A stretch of DNA of 64,000 bases from assembly GCA_038234715.1 (NCBI GenBank), contig JBBQTD010000013.1, positions 1-64,000 of the forward strand, in the 5' to 3' direction. Position 1 is the stretch's first letter, and each line of letters starts with the position of its first letter. The translations under genes and the position numbers were made by a program. Below, piece after piece: positions 44,155 through 53,535 of this stretch. The notes under the pieces are model-generated. The model ran no database searches, was not told the DNA's origin, and saw only the letters and a list, made by a program, of their open reading frames with translations. Source of the stretch: SZAS-103 sp038234715 (lineage in GTDB: Bacteria; Pseudomonadota; Gammaproteobacteria; Xanthomonadales; Xanthomonadaceae).

Positions 44155-45102
44155 TCAGACATCCCGCAGTCGCGGGTCGATCCATGCGCGCAACGCGTCC
44201 GTCAGCGCATTGATCGAGACGATCAGCCCGCCGACGACCAGCACCACCCCAAGCACGAGGGTGTAGTCGCGGTTCAGGGCGCCCTGCACGAAGTAGCGGC
44301 CCATGCCAGGAATTCCGAAAACCTCCTCGACCACAGCCGAGCCGCTGACGATGTTGATCAGCGCGGGGCCAAGCCAGGCGATCACTGGCAGCAGCGCGGG
44401 CGGCGTGGCATGGACCAACAGGATGCGCGATTCGGACAGTCCGCGCGCGCGCGCCGCACGCAAGTAGTCGCTTGAGAGCACATCGAGGAAACCGGTCCGC
44501 GTCAGCCGCGCGCAGTACGCGAGGTTCGGAAGGGCCAGCGCAACCGCTGGTAGCAGTGCGCTGCGCATCAGCGTCAGCGGTGTCGACGGGTCCCATCCGC
44601 CCGCGGGTAGCCAGTGCAGCATCGCCGCGAACAGCAGCACCAGCAGCGGCGCGACCACGAACTTCGGCAGCGCCAGGCCGAGTCCGGACAATCCCATCAG
44701 TACCCGATCGATCCAGCGGGAACGATGCCGCGCCGCCAGTAGGCCGACCGGAATGCCCAGCCCCAACGCGAGCAGCAGCGCGATTCCTCCCGTGAGAGCC
44801 GACACCGGCAGGCCGAGCGCGATCAATTCGCTCACACGGTAGTCGGGATACTGGAACGACGGACCGAGGTTGCCGTGCGCGATGTCGGCGAGCCAATGCG
44901 CATATTGCGACAGCAGCGGCTGGTCAAGTCGGTACTGCGCGGCGAGTGCGGCCTGCACTTCCGGCGGTGCGGCCTTTTCGGTATCGAACGGGCCGCCAGG
45001 CGCTGCATGCAACAGCACGAAACACAATGTCGCGAGTAACCACAGGGTGAGGATGGCCTCGACCGACGCGCGCGCGATGCGCATTGGCAATGCGGATTTC
45101 AA
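44155..45102 (-). CDS. Oligopeptide/dipeptide ABC transporter permease (OppB/DppB type)
   Basis: 315 residues, six membrane helices. The N-terminal part has LHAAPGGPFDTEKAAPPEV, typical of OppB; the permease EAA-type loop reads DYLRAARARGLSESRILLVH, followed by EEVFGIPGMGRYFVQGALNRD. It would form the channel with an OppC-type partner and OppD/F ATPases, none of which is next to it. It follows oppA on the same strand by 42 bp. Confidence 0.92.
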   Translation of the reverse strand: MKSALPMRIARASVEAILTLWLLATLCFVLLHAAPGGPFDTEKAAPPEVQAALAAQYRLDQPLLSQYAHWLADIAHGNLGPSFQYPDYRVSELIALGLPVSALTGGIALLLALGLGIPVGLLAARHRSRWIDRVLMGLSGLGLALPKFVVAPLLVLLFAAMLHWLPAGGWDPSTPLTLMRSALLPAVALALPNLAYCARLTRTGFLDVLSSDYLRAARARGLSESRILLVHATPPALLPVIAWLGPALINIVSGSAVVEEVFGIPGMGRYFVQGALNRDYTLVLGVVLVVGGLIVSINALTDALRAWIDPRLRDV

Positions 45103-45144
45103 AGGACGCGTCCGATGGTCATCGTGCGGGCGCCCTGCAGCGGC

Positions 45145-46740
45145 TCATCGCGCAGCATCCTTCCAGAACACGAAACGGCTTGCATGGTGGTCGAGCGCAT
45201 TAGCGACATAACCGCCGACCCACGGCTTGACCAGGTGCTTGGACGTATAGAAATACAAGGGCAGCACCGGCTGCGCGGCGAGCAGGCGCGCTTCGGCACG
45301 CGCAAGCAGGACGTTGCGCTGCTTGTCGTCAGGCGCGGCATCCGCCTGCGCGATAAGCGCATCGAATGCCGGGTCGCGCCAACCGGTCCAGTTCAGCGGA
45401 CCATCGCTTGCGAACGGCGCGAGGAAATTGCGCGCGTCGTCCACGTCGGCGATCCAGCCACCACGAAAAGCCTGGGTGATGACGCGCGCCCGGCGGTTCT
45501 GCACGAAGACCTTCCATTCCTCGTTGCGCAGTGTGACATCCACGCCGAGCGTTTCACGCCACATTGCCGCGACCGCCAGAGCAAGTCGCCGATGCAGGAC
45601 CGATGTGTTGAAGCGCAGTTCGATCGCCGGGGAATCCCCGCGCGAATAGCCGGCCTCGCGAAACAACCGCCGTGCCTCTTGGTCGCGTTGCGCCTGCGTC
45701 CACGTCGACGCGAGGACAATCCACGGCGTGTAGCCGGACACCTGGGATGGGACGATGCCGAATGCAGGTCTCTCGCCGAAGCCGGTGAGGTACGCGGTGA
45801 GCTTGTCGCGATCCACGGCGAGCGACAACGCCGTGCGCAGCTTCGCGGCGGAATGCCGATGGTCGGCATCGGAAAAAGGTGGCCGGGTCACGTTGAGACC
45901 GAACCAGAACGCGCCCAGGTACGGAGCGATCCGCAGCTGGCCTCCAAAGCGCGTTCGCAATTGGACCAGCGGTTGCGGCGGCAGCGTTTCGGTGAGATCG
46001 AGATCGCCCGCCTCGAAGCGCTTGAGCTCGCTGCCCGCGTCCTCGGTGACCAGAAAACGCACGCCAGCTATCCGCGCCGGGCTGCGGAAGTAAGGATTGC
46101 GTTCCAGCGTGATTGTCGCCTGCGGCAGCCAGGCGTGCAGTCGGTACGCACCATTCGACACCAGATTGCCGGGACGCGTGTGTTGCGCGCCGTTGCGGAT
46201 CACCGCCGGCAGATAGACCGGATAGGCAATCGGCAACAGCAATAGGCGCTGCAGTGGCGCGGGACGGGTCAGCTGGAATACCACGGTGTGCGCATCGGGC
46301 GCGGACACCCCCAGCGCCGAGAGTGGCGACTTGCCACTTTCAACAGACTGCGCATTGCGCAGCGCGCCAAACTGCTCGGCAAATGGTGCTGCAGTGGCCG
46401 GCGCGAACGCGCGCCGGAAACTCGCGGCGATCTGCGCGGCGTCCAGCGCCTGTCCATTCGACCAATGCAGGTCGGTGCGCAGGTGGAAGGTCCAGGTCAG
46501 CCCATCGGGCGAAACATCCCATCGCTCAGCGGTGCCGGGGATGGGTGCGCCGTCGGAGCCTTCCGCGAGCAGGCCTTCATAGAGATCGCGCAGGACGTTG
46601 CCGCATGCAATCTCCTGGCAGCGATGCGCGTCGAGCGTCGAGGGCTCTGGTCCGTTGCCGCGATCGAGCACGTCGCCGTGGGCCGACGCAACGCCGGCCA
46701 GCACCGAGGCCAGCATGCCCGGCAGCCATCTCGTGCGCAT
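45145..46740 (-). CDS. Peptide ABC transporter substrate-binding protein (OppA type)
   Basis: 531 residues with a signal peptide (about 1-20), SBP family 5. Recognisable parts are PEPSTLDAHRCQEIACGNVL, RDLYEGLLAEGSDG, RWDVSPDGLTWTFHLR and QPVLPLYFYTSKHLVKPWVGG near the C-terminus. It binds peptides in the periplasm for the permease encoded after it. The frame is open far upstream (antisense to gshA), but only the ATG at 46740 gives a signal peptide at the N-terminus. Confidence 0.92.
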   Translation of the reverse strand: MRTRWLPGMLASVLAGVASAHGDVLDRGNGPEPSTLDAHRCQEIACGNVLRDLYEGLLAEGSDGAPIPGTAERWDVSPDGLTWTFHLRTDLHWSNGQALDAAQIAASFRRAFAPATAAPFAEQFGALRNAQSVESGKSPLSALGVSAPDAHTVVFQLTRPAPLQRLLLLPIAYPVYLPAVIRNGAQHTRPGNLVSNGAYRLHAWLPQATITLERNPYFRSPARIAGVRFLVTEDAGSELKRFEAGDLDLTETLPPQPLVQLRTRFGGQLRIAPYLGAFWFGLNVTRPPFSDADHRHSAAKLRTALSLAVDRDKLTAYLTGFGERPAFGIVPSQVSGYTPWIVLASTWTQAQRDQEARRLFREAGYSRGDSPAIELRFNTSVLHRRLALAVAAMWRETLGVDVTLRNEEWKVFVQNRRARVITQAFRGGWIADVDDARNFLAPFASDGPLNWTGWRDPAFDALIAQADAAPDDKQRNVLLARAEARLLAAQPVLPLYFYTSKHLVKPWVGGYVANALDHHASRFVFWKDAAR

Positions 46741-46872
46741 CCGTGCTGGCAGCGGGACGAAGCGTTTCACATCGTGCACAACAATCCAGGCAGTACACTG
46801 CGGGCTTCGCGATTGTAGGGCAGGCCGTGGCTGCGGCATGTCGGCATCGCACAGCGCCATCAGGAGCACGCC

Positions 46873-48237
46873 GTGTCGGGTCCGAGCAAGGTCAAGGATG
46901 AGCCAATCGAGAACCGGCATGCGCTGGTGGATTACCTCGCGTCCGGAGGCAGGACCAAACAACAATGGCGGATTGGGACCGAGCACGAGAAGTTCGGCTT
47001 CCGCCTCGACGACCTGCGCCCGTTGCCGTGGGATACGGACCGCGGCATCCGCGCCATGTTGCAGGGACTCACCCGTTTCGGCTGGCAACCGGTCGAGGAG
47101 CACGGCAACCTGATTGCCCTGCTCCGGGATGGCGCCTCGGTCACGCTCGAACCAGCGGGTCAACTCGAGCTCTCCGGCGCGCAACTTGAAACCATCCACG
47201 AAACGTGCTGCGAGACCTCCTGCCATCTTGATGAGGTGCAGGCCGTCGCGCGCGATCTCAAGGTCGGCTTCCTCGGCATGGGGTTCCAGCCCAAATGGCG
47301 GCGCGAAGACATGCCGTGGATGCCCAAGGGCCGTTACAAGATCATGCAGTCCTACATGCCCAAGGTCGGCAGCCTGGGGCTGGACATGATGACGCGCACC
47401 TGTACCGTGCAGGTGAACCTGGATGTCGCCGACGAAATCGACATGGTGAGGAAGTTCCGCGTGTCGCTCGCGCTGCAGCCGATCGCGACCGCCTTGTTTG
47501 CCGACTCGCCATTCACGGAAGGCAAGCCAAACGGTTTCAGGAGCTATCGCTCGCACATCTGGACCGACACCGACCCGGACCGTACCGGCATGCTCGACTT
47601 CGTGTTCGCCGATGGGTTCGGCTACGAGCGCTACACCGACTACCTGCTCGATGTGCCGATGTATTTCGTTTATCGCGATGGCGCATACATCGACGCATCC
47701 GGGCAAAGCTTCCGCGATTTCCTCGCCGGCAAGCTGCCGGCACTACCCGGCGAAAAACCCCGCATGGCCGACTGGGCCGACCACATGACCACCGCGTTCC
47801 CCGAGGTGCGCTTGAAGAAATACCTGGAGATGCGCGGCGCCGATGGTGGCCCCTGGAACCGTCTGTGCGCGCTTCCCGCGTTCTGGGTCGGCCTGCTCTA
47901 CGACGAGACCGCACTCGATGCGGCCTGGGACCTGGTCAAGGACTTCAGCCTCGTCGAACGCCACGAACTGCGCGACGGCGTGCCGCGCCACGGATTCGCG
48001 CTGCCGTTTCGCGATGGCACCCTGCTTGACCTCGCCCGCGAAGCGCTCAAGATCGCCGGCCAGGGATTGCAACGACGCGCACGCCGCAACGCAAATGGCG
48101 CCGACGAGACCATCTTCCTCGAACCCATGCTGGAGTTCGTCGACGCCGGACAGACACCCGCGGATCGCAAGCTTGAATTGTTCCACGGTGCGTGGAAGGG
48201 ATCGGTTGATCCGGTGTTCCACGAGTTCGCCTACTGA
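46873..48237 (+). CDS. gshA: Glutamate-cysteine ligase, GCS2/plant type
   Basis: 454 residues, GTG start. First step of glutathione synthesis: gamma-glutamylcysteine from Glu, Cys and ATP. WRIGTEHEKFGFRL, TLEPAGQLELSGAQ, GLDMMTRTCTVQVNLD and the C-terminal SVDPVFHEFAY are hallmarks of the plant-like GCS2 group found in alphaproteobacteria and xanthomonads, which differs from E. coli GshA. The genes after it include a SEC-C protein and glutathione-dependent formaldehyde dehydrogenase. Confidence 0.95.
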   Translation: MSGPSKVKDEPIENRHALVDYLASGGRTKQQWRIGTEHEKFGFRLDDLRPLPWDTDRGIRAMLQGLTRFGWQPVEEHGNLIALLRDGASVTLEPAGQLELSGAQLETIHETCCETSCHLDEVQAVARDLKVGFLGMGFQPKWRREDMPWMPKGRYKIMQSYMPKVGSLGLDMMTRTCTVQVNLDVADEIDMVRKFRVSLALQPIATALFADSPFTEGKPNGFRSYRSHIWTDTDPDRTGMLDFVFADGFGYERYTDYLLDVPMYFVYRDGAYIDASGQSFRDFLAGKLPALPGEKPRMADWADHMTTAFPEVRLKKYLEMRGADGGPWNRLCALPAFWVGLLYDETALDAAWDLVKDFSLVERHELRDGVPRHGFALPFRDGTLLDLAREALKIAGQGLQRRARRNANGADETIFLEPMLEFVDAGQTPADRKLELFHGAWKGSVDPVFHEFAY

Positions 48238-48238
48238 C

Positions 48239-48964
48239 ATGACCAAGCGCAAGTCAAACAAGCGCGCTTTCGGCGCGAAAGACCTGAGTGAACTCGCTGC
48301 ACTTCTTGAATCGCGCGCGGTGCCCTTCAAGGGCATGTCGCTCGAGATGCTCGACGGATTCCTCAGCGCGCTCGCGGTGGGTCCGGACCTGGTGCCGCCG
48401 AGTGAGTGGACGCCCCGGGTCTGGGGCGGCAGGCCGCCGCGATGGGAATCGATCGAAGAGGTCAGCCACGTCAACGACCTCCTGATGAATCTGTGGAACG
48501 ACATCGTGCGCCGCGTCGCGATCGACCCTGACGAGGCTTTCGACCGCGACATGCCGGTCATCGCAATGCCCGACGAGGCGCATCTCGCGGACGAGCCTTA
48601 CGCAACCGAATGGGCGACTGGATTCATCGAAGGCGTCAAGGTGCGCACCGACGCGTGGGGCGTATGGTGCGCAAGGGACACATGGATCGATGCGGCCTTG
48701 GTCGGTATCGAAACCCTCGCGTCGGGAGAATGGATGGCGACCGAAGCCGGTGCCAAGCCCGCGCGGTTGTCCGCAAAGGACAGGCTCGAACTGATCGGCG
48801 GCCTGCCGTACACGATGCATGACTTTCATGTGTATCGGGTCGAACAAGCGGTGTCGCGCACGCCGATCCGCAATGAAGAAACGCCAGGCCGCAACGATCC
48901 GTGTCCATGCGGAAGCGGGCGCAAGTTCAAGAAATGCTGTGGGGCGCCTGCGACGATCCACTGA
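48239..48964 (+). CDS. UPF0149/YecA family protein with SEC-C zinc motif
   Basis: 241 residues. The YecA-type helical domain has LEMLDGFLSALAVGPDLVPP and YATEWATGFIEGV. At the C-terminus a SEC-C motif, GRNDPCPCGSGRKFKKCCG, holds a zinc ion, as in SecA tails and YecA. E. coli YecA associates with ribosomes and SecA. The ATG is 1 nt after the gshA stop, so the genes are likely cotranscribed. Function here is unproven. Confidence 0.92.
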   Translation: MTKRKSNKRAFGAKDLSELAALLESRAVPFKGMSLEMLDGFLSALAVGPDLVPPSEWTPRVWGGRPPRWESIEEVSHVNDLLMNLWNDIVRRVAIDPDEAFDRDMPVIAMPDEAHLADEPYATEWATGFIEGVKVRTDAWGVWCARDTWIDAALVGIETLASGEWMATEAGAKPARLSAKDRLELIGGLPYTMHDFHVYRVEQAVSRTPIRNEETPGRNDPCPCGSGRKFKKCCGAPATIH

Positions 48965-49008
48965 TCCGCAGCACGCGCCCGCCATTCAACCGATCCGGGG
49001 AACCAGCG

Positions 49009-50118
49009 ATGAAGAGCCGTGCAGCCGTTGCGTGGGAAGCGGGCAAGCCGCTGTCCATCGAAGAGATCGATGTCGCAGGGCCTCGCGCTGGCGAAGTGCT
49101 CGTGCAGATCAAGGCGACCGGAGTCTGCCACACCGATGCGTTCACGCTCAGCGGCGATGACCCCGAGGGGCTATTTCCGGCAGTACTTGGCCACGAAGGC
49201 GGTGGCATCGTGGTCGAAGTCGGCGCGGGCGTGACCAGTGTCAAGGTCGGGGACCATGTGATTCCGCTGTACACGGCCGAATGCCGGCAGTGCAGGTTCT
49301 GCAAGTCGGGCAAGACCAACCTGTGCCAGGCCGTGCGTGCAACCCAGGGCCGCGGGCAGATGCCGGACGGGACGTCGCGCTTTTCGCAGAACGGCAAGAC
49401 GATTCATCACTACATGGGGACCAGCACCTTCAGCGAATACACGGTCGTTCCGGAGATTTCGCTTGCGGTGATCAACAAGGACGCGCCGCTCGAAAAAGTC
49501 TGCCTGCTCGGTTGCGGCGTCACCACCGGTATTGGTGCGGTGCTCAATACCGCAAAGGTCGAGCCTGGCGCGTCGGTCGCGGTGTTTGGCATCGGCGGCA
49601 TCGGGCTCGCCGTGATCCAGGGCGCTGTCATGGCGAAGGCCGGCCGCATCATTGCGATCGACACCAATCCTGCGAAGTTCGAACTTGCCCGCCAGCTCGG
49701 CGCCACCGACTGCGTGAACCCGAAGGACGTATCCACGCCGATCCAGCAGGTCATCGTGGACATGACCGATGGCGGCGTCGATTACAGCTTCGAATGCATC
49801 GGCAACGTGGACGTGATGCGCGCGGCGCTGGAGTGCTGCCACAAGGGCTGGGGCGAGAGCGTGGTCATCGGCGTCGCGGGTGCCGGCCAGGAGATTCGTA
49901 CCAGGCCTTTCCAGCTCGTGACCGGGCGCGTATGGCGCGGCTCGGCGTTTGGTGGTGTCAGGGGTCGCACGCAATTGCCGGGCATGGTCGAGCAAGCCAT
50001 GCGCGGCGAGATCGCACTCGATCCCTACATCACCCACACGCTGCCACTTGAGCGCATCAACGAGGCATTCGACCTGATGCATGCGGGCAGGAGCATCCGC
50101 ACCGTCATCCACTACTGA
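49009..50118 (+). CDS. S-(hydroxymethyl)glutathione dehydrogenase / class III alcohol dehydrogenase
   Basis: 369 residues, zinc-dependent MDR family. It oxidises the glutathione-formaldehyde adduct with NAD. The catalytic zinc site has GVCHTDAFTLSG and GHEGGGIV; the structural zinc loop is CRQCRFCKSGKTNLC; the NAD motif is GIGGIGLAVIQGA. RATQGRGQMPDGTSRF is characteristic of class III enzymes. The 45-bp gap to the SEC-C gene and the nearby gshA suggest a glutathione-based detoxification unit. The partner S-formylglutathione hydrolase is not seen here. Confidence 0.95.
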   Translation: MKSRAAVAWEAGKPLSIEEIDVAGPRAGEVLVQIKATGVCHTDAFTLSGDDPEGLFPAVLGHEGGGIVVEVGAGVTSVKVGDHVIPLYTAECRQCRFCKSGKTNLCQAVRATQGRGQMPDGTSRFSQNGKTIHHYMGTSTFSEYTVVPEISLAVINKDAPLEKVCLLGCGVTTGIGAVLNTAKVEPGASVAVFGIGGIGLAVIQGAVMAKAGRIIAIDTNPAKFELARQLGATDCVNPKDVSTPIQQVIVDMTDGGVDYSFECIGNVDVMRAALECCHKGWGESVVIGVAGAGQEIRTRPFQLVTGRVWRGSAFGGVRGRTQLPGMVEQAMRGEIALDPYITHTLPLERINEAFDLMHAGRSIRTVIHY

Positions 50119-50193
50119 ACTGAAAGCCTCTCCCCATCTGGAGAGACACCAGGCGTGACGGGCGAACGAAGTTCAACAATGCCCTCCTGGAAA

Positions 50194-50877
50194 TTACGTC
50201 GGGGCATCCAGTACCAAGTCGCAGAACGCGAAGCGCCCGTCGCGCAATACCGTTTCCCCGCAGCGTAGTTTCAAGGGGTGCTGCAACATCGGTCCATCAT
50301 GGACGCAGGTGTGGAGCTCGCCGTTTTCCCCACAATAATCAACACCAGCCGGCAGCGAATCGAGCAGATCGGCATCGAAGGCGCGACCAGCGAAGCCACC
50401 GTCAAGTTGCTGCGTGTCCACGCAGCACACGATTGCGCGCAAGCCACCGGTCAGCATCTCGCGGGCAAGCGCCCGGGTGTCCGCTCCGAACAAGGGATAG
50501 ACCGGCGACCAGTCCAGCCGAGCGCACAGAGTGTCGCGATACGCACGCACGTCGGCGAGGAACAGATCGCCGAACGCGATGTGCCGCAACTTTGGCCAAC
50601 GCGTGCGTGCCGTGTCCAGCGCCCCCGCGAACGCTGCCTCAAACATCGCGTTGTCGGCATTGCGGGGCTGACGGGCCTCGATCAGGGGCAGGCCAACCGC
50701 CTCTGCCTGCGCGTGGAGTACGTCGCGACGGATGCCATGCATCGCGACACGCTCGTATGCGTCGGTGACTGTCGTCAACAATCCGACGACGTTCCACTGC
50801 GCGGATGCGCGCAGCGCGTGCAGGGCCCACGCGGCATCCTTGCCGCCGCTCCACGAGACGAGGATTTCAGTGGACAC
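50194..50877 (-). CDS. Diphthine-ammonia ligase-like ATP-binding protein (adenine nucleotide alpha hydrolase fold)
   Basis: 227 residues, starting MSTEILVSWSGGKDAAWAL: the SGGKD P-loop of PP-type ATP pyrophosphatases. The fold resembles eukaryotic Dph6, but bacteria lack diphthamide, so the substrate is unknown. Other conserved pieces are HIAFGDLFLADVRAYRD and CGENGELHTCVHDGPM. It converges with the formaldehyde dehydrogenase gene. Confidence 0.88.
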   Translation of the reverse strand: MSTEILVSWSGGKDAAWALHALRASAQWNVVGLLTTVTDAYERVAMHGIRRDVLHAQAEAVGLPLIEARQPRNADNAMFEAAFAGALDTARTRWPKLRHIAFGDLFLADVRAYRDTLCARLDWSPVYPLFGADTRALAREMLTGGLRAIVCCVDTQQLDGGFAGRAFDADLLDSLPAGVDYCGENGELHTCVHDGPMLQHPLKLRCGETVLRDGRFAFCDLVLDAPT

Positions 50878-50922
50878 CAGGTCGGCGCGCTGCGCTGAAG
50901 CTGATGCAGCGACCCGGCCGGA

Positions 50923-51258
50923 CTACTTCACGTCGCGCAGTTGCCAGCCGCTTCCAGCCAGCAGGCGCAGGCGCTGGCGCAGTATTCCGCCGGGCAGCGT
51001 CGTGTTCACCACGAGGTCGATTTTCAGGTCGCTCTGCTCGCCGCTCACGGTTGCCGCGGGATCTGTCGCCGCCATGGAGTCGTCTGCGGCGTCCGGATCT
51101 TCCTGCTGCGCTTTCCAGCGCTCGAACAGCCCGGTTCCGGTCAGAGCGGACTGCAGTTCCTCGGCGAAGCCATCGGCGCCATGAGCGGTGAAGGAGAGTG
51201 CGGGATCGCTGCCGCGCGCAGTCGCAGGGTTGGGCAGGGTGATGTAGTAGCGGGGCAT
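50923..51258 (-). CDS. Hypothetical protein, 111 residues
   Basis: Starts MPRYYITLPNPATARGSDPA. No signal peptide, no membrane helix. It is acidic in the middle (QQEDPDAADDSMAATDPAAT) and ends with a hydrophobic beta-like stretch (GILRQRLRLLAGSGWQLRDV). I do not recognise the family. The codon pattern is consistent with a real gene, and it lies in the same direction as its neighbours. Confidence 0.65.
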   Translation of the reverse strand: MPRYYITLPNPATARGSDPALSFTAHGADGFAEELQSALTGTGLFERWKAQQEDPDAADDSMAATDPAATVSGEQSDLKIDLVVNTTLPGGILRQRLRLLAGSGWQLRDVK

Positions 51259-51385
51259 GGGAAATTCCAATGGCTGATCGGTGGGTGCGGATGATCGGCG
51301 CGCGCCGCAACGCGTGGCTGGAGCGACTCTAGCGGCAGCAGCCGTGTCCGGCAATGCAGGCGGCGGCTTCGGATGAACCCCGTAC

Positions 51386-51733
51386 CTATCGCGTGATGCC
51401 CTGCAGGTGCAGCCCGTAGCTCAGCACCCCGACTGCGATGATCACTTGCAGGGCGAAGGCCAGGATCGCGATACCGATCGCGCCCGGCAACGACACGCGC
51501 AGCACCACGGCGTAGACCACGCACAGCGCAAGCAAGGCAAGCGCCAGGCCCGCAAGGCTCGTGCCCATCGCGTGCAGCACGAACCACGATGCGATGCCGC
51601 CCAGCACCACGGCGATCGCGCTGAACACAATGCCTGGCCGCTGCGCGTCCGCGAAGCGTGCGGCAAGCGTTACCGGCAACACGGTCAGCGCGAGGATCAC
51701 CAGCAGCGCGGCCAAGCCATGGAAATGGTTCAT
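51386..51733 (-). CDS. Small membrane protein of unknown function, 115 residues
   Basis: Four hydrophobic segments (about 8-25, 33-52, 58-78, 84-108), for example LAALLVILALTVLPVTLAA and PGAIGIAILAFALQVIIAVG. The ATG at 51733 (MNHFHGL) is preferred to one 24 nt further upstream. No family was recognised. Confidence 0.7.
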   Translation of the reverse strand: MNHFHGLAALLVILALTVLPVTLAARFADAQRPGIVFSAIAVVLGGIASWFVLHAMGTSLAGLALALLALCVVYAVVLRVSLPGAIGIAILAFALQVIIAVGVLSYGLHLQGITR

Positions 51734-51796
51734 GCCGACTCGCGTCTCGCCCACCATGCAGTGATGGGGATCGTCACGGGTTCTGTCGCATGCGCG

Positions 51797-52726
51797 TCAG
51801 TAAATCGGTACGCCCGGATCGATCTGTTTCGACCACGCATCGATGCCTCCTTCGACATTGTAGATGTCGTGGAAGCCGAGGCTGCGGAAGTGCTCCGCGG
51901 CGCGGCGGCTGGAGCTGCCATGGTGGCAGATGAAGGCAATCGGCACGTCCTTGGGCAACCCCTCGATGCGCTCGCGGCTCGCATCATCGAGTACTTCGTG
52001 CGACTGCGGGAACGGTGCGATCGCGCGCGCGGTCGCAGGACGCACATCGATCACGTCGATGGTTCCGGTGATGATGCGGTCGTGCAATTCCTGGACCGAG
52101 ATCGATTTCACCGGCGCCGGCGCATTCGGATTGCGCACGGCGAGTCCGGCGCCGCGCACATCCTCGACCCAGTCGATCACGATGCCGTTCGCGCGTGGCG
52201 CGCTGACCGGATCAAGGTACACGCGCAATCCGTCGGCGTGCGCGACGATCTCGCGCCCGCCGATTGGCTTGAGCTGGAATTGCGCTTCGAATTTCGAATC
52301 CACCGCCAGGTGCAGGCCGACGCCAGCCGGCGTGTCCGCCATGGCGTTGTTGATCGCCACCAGTGCGGCCGGCGTGACGTGCAGTGTCGGCGGCGTCCGA
52401 TCGGGCGCCGGCATGCCCAGCACGGCGTGCAGTTCTCCGCTGGAGAGCATCTCGTCGATAATGTCGCTGCCGCCGACCAGTTCGCGATCGACATACAACT
52501 GCGGGATCGTCGGCCAGCTGCCGTAGAGCTTGATGCCGTCGCGGATTTCCGCATCCTCGAGCACGTCAACCGTTGCATAAGTCGGCACCAGCGACGACAG
52601 GATCGAGCTCGCCTTGGCCGAAAAACCACAGCGCGGGGCATCCGGGCTGCCTTTCATGAACAACACGACGCGATTGGTTTGCAGCAGGGTGTCGATGCGC
52701 TGACGTACGGCTGGATCGAGGGACAT
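51797..52726 (-). CDS. Grx4-type monothiol glutaredoxin fused to an A-type-like and a rhodanese domain
   Basis: 309 residues with three parts. Residues 1-105 are a CGFS glutaredoxin (Cys33 in PRCGFSAKAS, with WPTIPQLYVD and GGSDIIDEM), which handles [2Fe-2S] clusters. Residues about 110-205 resemble an IscA/ErpA domain (HVTPAALVAINNAM, VYLDPVSAPRANGIVIDWV) but have lost all three cluster cysteines. Residues about 210-309 are a rhodanese with active Cys in FICHHGSSSRRAA. This fusion is known in xanthomonads. A cluster-transfer or sulfur-relay role is likely; the exact reaction is not known. Confidence 0.92.
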   Translation of the reverse strand: MSLDPAVRQRIDTLLQTNRVVLFMKGSPDAPRCGFSAKASSILSSLVPTYATVDVLEDAEIRDGIKLYGSWPTIPQLYVDRELVGGSDIIDEMLSSGELHAVLGMPAPDRTPPTLHVTPAALVAINNAMADTPAGVGLHLAVDSKFEAQFQLKPIGGREIVAHADGLRVYLDPVSAPRANGIVIDWVEDVRGAGLAVRNPNAPAPVKSISVQELHDRIITGTIDVIDVRPATARAIAPFPQSHEVLDDASRERIEGLPKDVPIAFICHHGSSSRRAAEHFRSLGFHDIYNVEGGIDAWSKQIDPGVPIY

Positions 52727-52803
52727 GGTGGTCTCGGAGGGAATCAGGATGCGCCCATTGTATGCGCGACCGGCCACATCGGCGGCCGACCAGTCCATGG
52801 TGT

Positions 52804-53535
52804 TCAACGCAAAGGCTGGACGTCCTGGCGCAATCGTTGCCCGGCCACCGGCAATACCAGCTCCACCCATCGCGAATACATCGTCGCGGACGGATGCAGC
52901 CCGTCGTAGGCCGCCAGCGACGGATCATGGGCAACGGCACGGCTGACCGGCGTGACGTCGACCCATGCCGCTCCGTGCGCCATTGTTGCCGCTCGTGCAG
53001 TGGCGTTGAACGCATCGATCTGTGCAGATACGTGCGCAAGGTCGCGTCCGCTGGCGTGGCCGAATGGGGTCGCTCCCCAGTCCGGGATCGACAGCACGAT
53101 CACCCGCGTCGCATCGTTGCCGGCCAGACGGATCGCGCGCAGCAGCAGCGCATCGAACTGCACGCGGTATTCGGCAACGTCGCGGCCGCGGAACTGGTTG
53201 TTGACCCCGATCATCAGGGTAACCAGCGCATACGGCGGCGCGAACGTGGTGTCGTCCATTGCCGCTGACAATTCATCGGTCGTCCAGCCGGTGGTGGCGA
53301 CGATGCGAGGCGCGTCGATCACGATGCCTTGTTCGCGCAGGCGCGCGGCGAGTTGCACCGGCCAGCGCTCGGTGTCGCGCACGGATTCCCCGATCGTGTA
53401 GGAGTCGCCGAGCGCGAGAAAGCTGTGCATGGATTTGCGCTCCTGCAGGGCGGAATTGGCGGCAAACGACCAGACGCCGACGCATGCCAGTGCGCCCACG
53501 ACGAGCATGAGCAGGGGCAGCAGGCTACGCCGCAT
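52804..53535 (-). CDS. SGNH/GDSL-type hydrolase, secreted or membrane-anchored
   Basis: 243 residues. An N-terminal hydrophobic segment (LLPLLMLVVGALACVGVWSFA) leads to an esterase fold: block I ALGDSYTIGES (nucleophile Ser), block III GVNNQFRGRD, block V DGLHPSATMY with the catalytic Asp-His. Probably a periplasmic lipase or acyl esterase. It overlaps the alaA stop by 11 nt and is read after it. Confidence 0.9.
   Translation of the reverse strand: MRRSLLPLLMLVVGALACVGVWSFAANSALQERKSMHSFLALGDSYTIGESVRDTERWPVQLAARLREQGIVIDAPRIVATTGWTTDELSAAMDDTTFAPPYALVTLMIGVNNQFRGRDVAEYRVQFDALLLRAIRLAGNDATRVIVLSIPDWGATPFGHASGRDLAHVSAQIDAFNATARAATMAHGAAWVDVTPVSRAVAHDPSLAAYDGLHPSATMYSRWVELVLPVAGQRLRQDVQPLR

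Noticed and set aside
46741..47706. N-terminal extension of OppA over 300 codons
   Set aside because: It lies antisense to gshA and would bury the OppA signal peptide; the ATG at 46740 gives a normal exported protein.
50119..50193. Terminator between the formaldehyde dehydrogenase gene and its convergent neighbour
   Set aside because: A 6-bp CTCTCC/GGAGAG stem is present but no U-tract follows on either strand.
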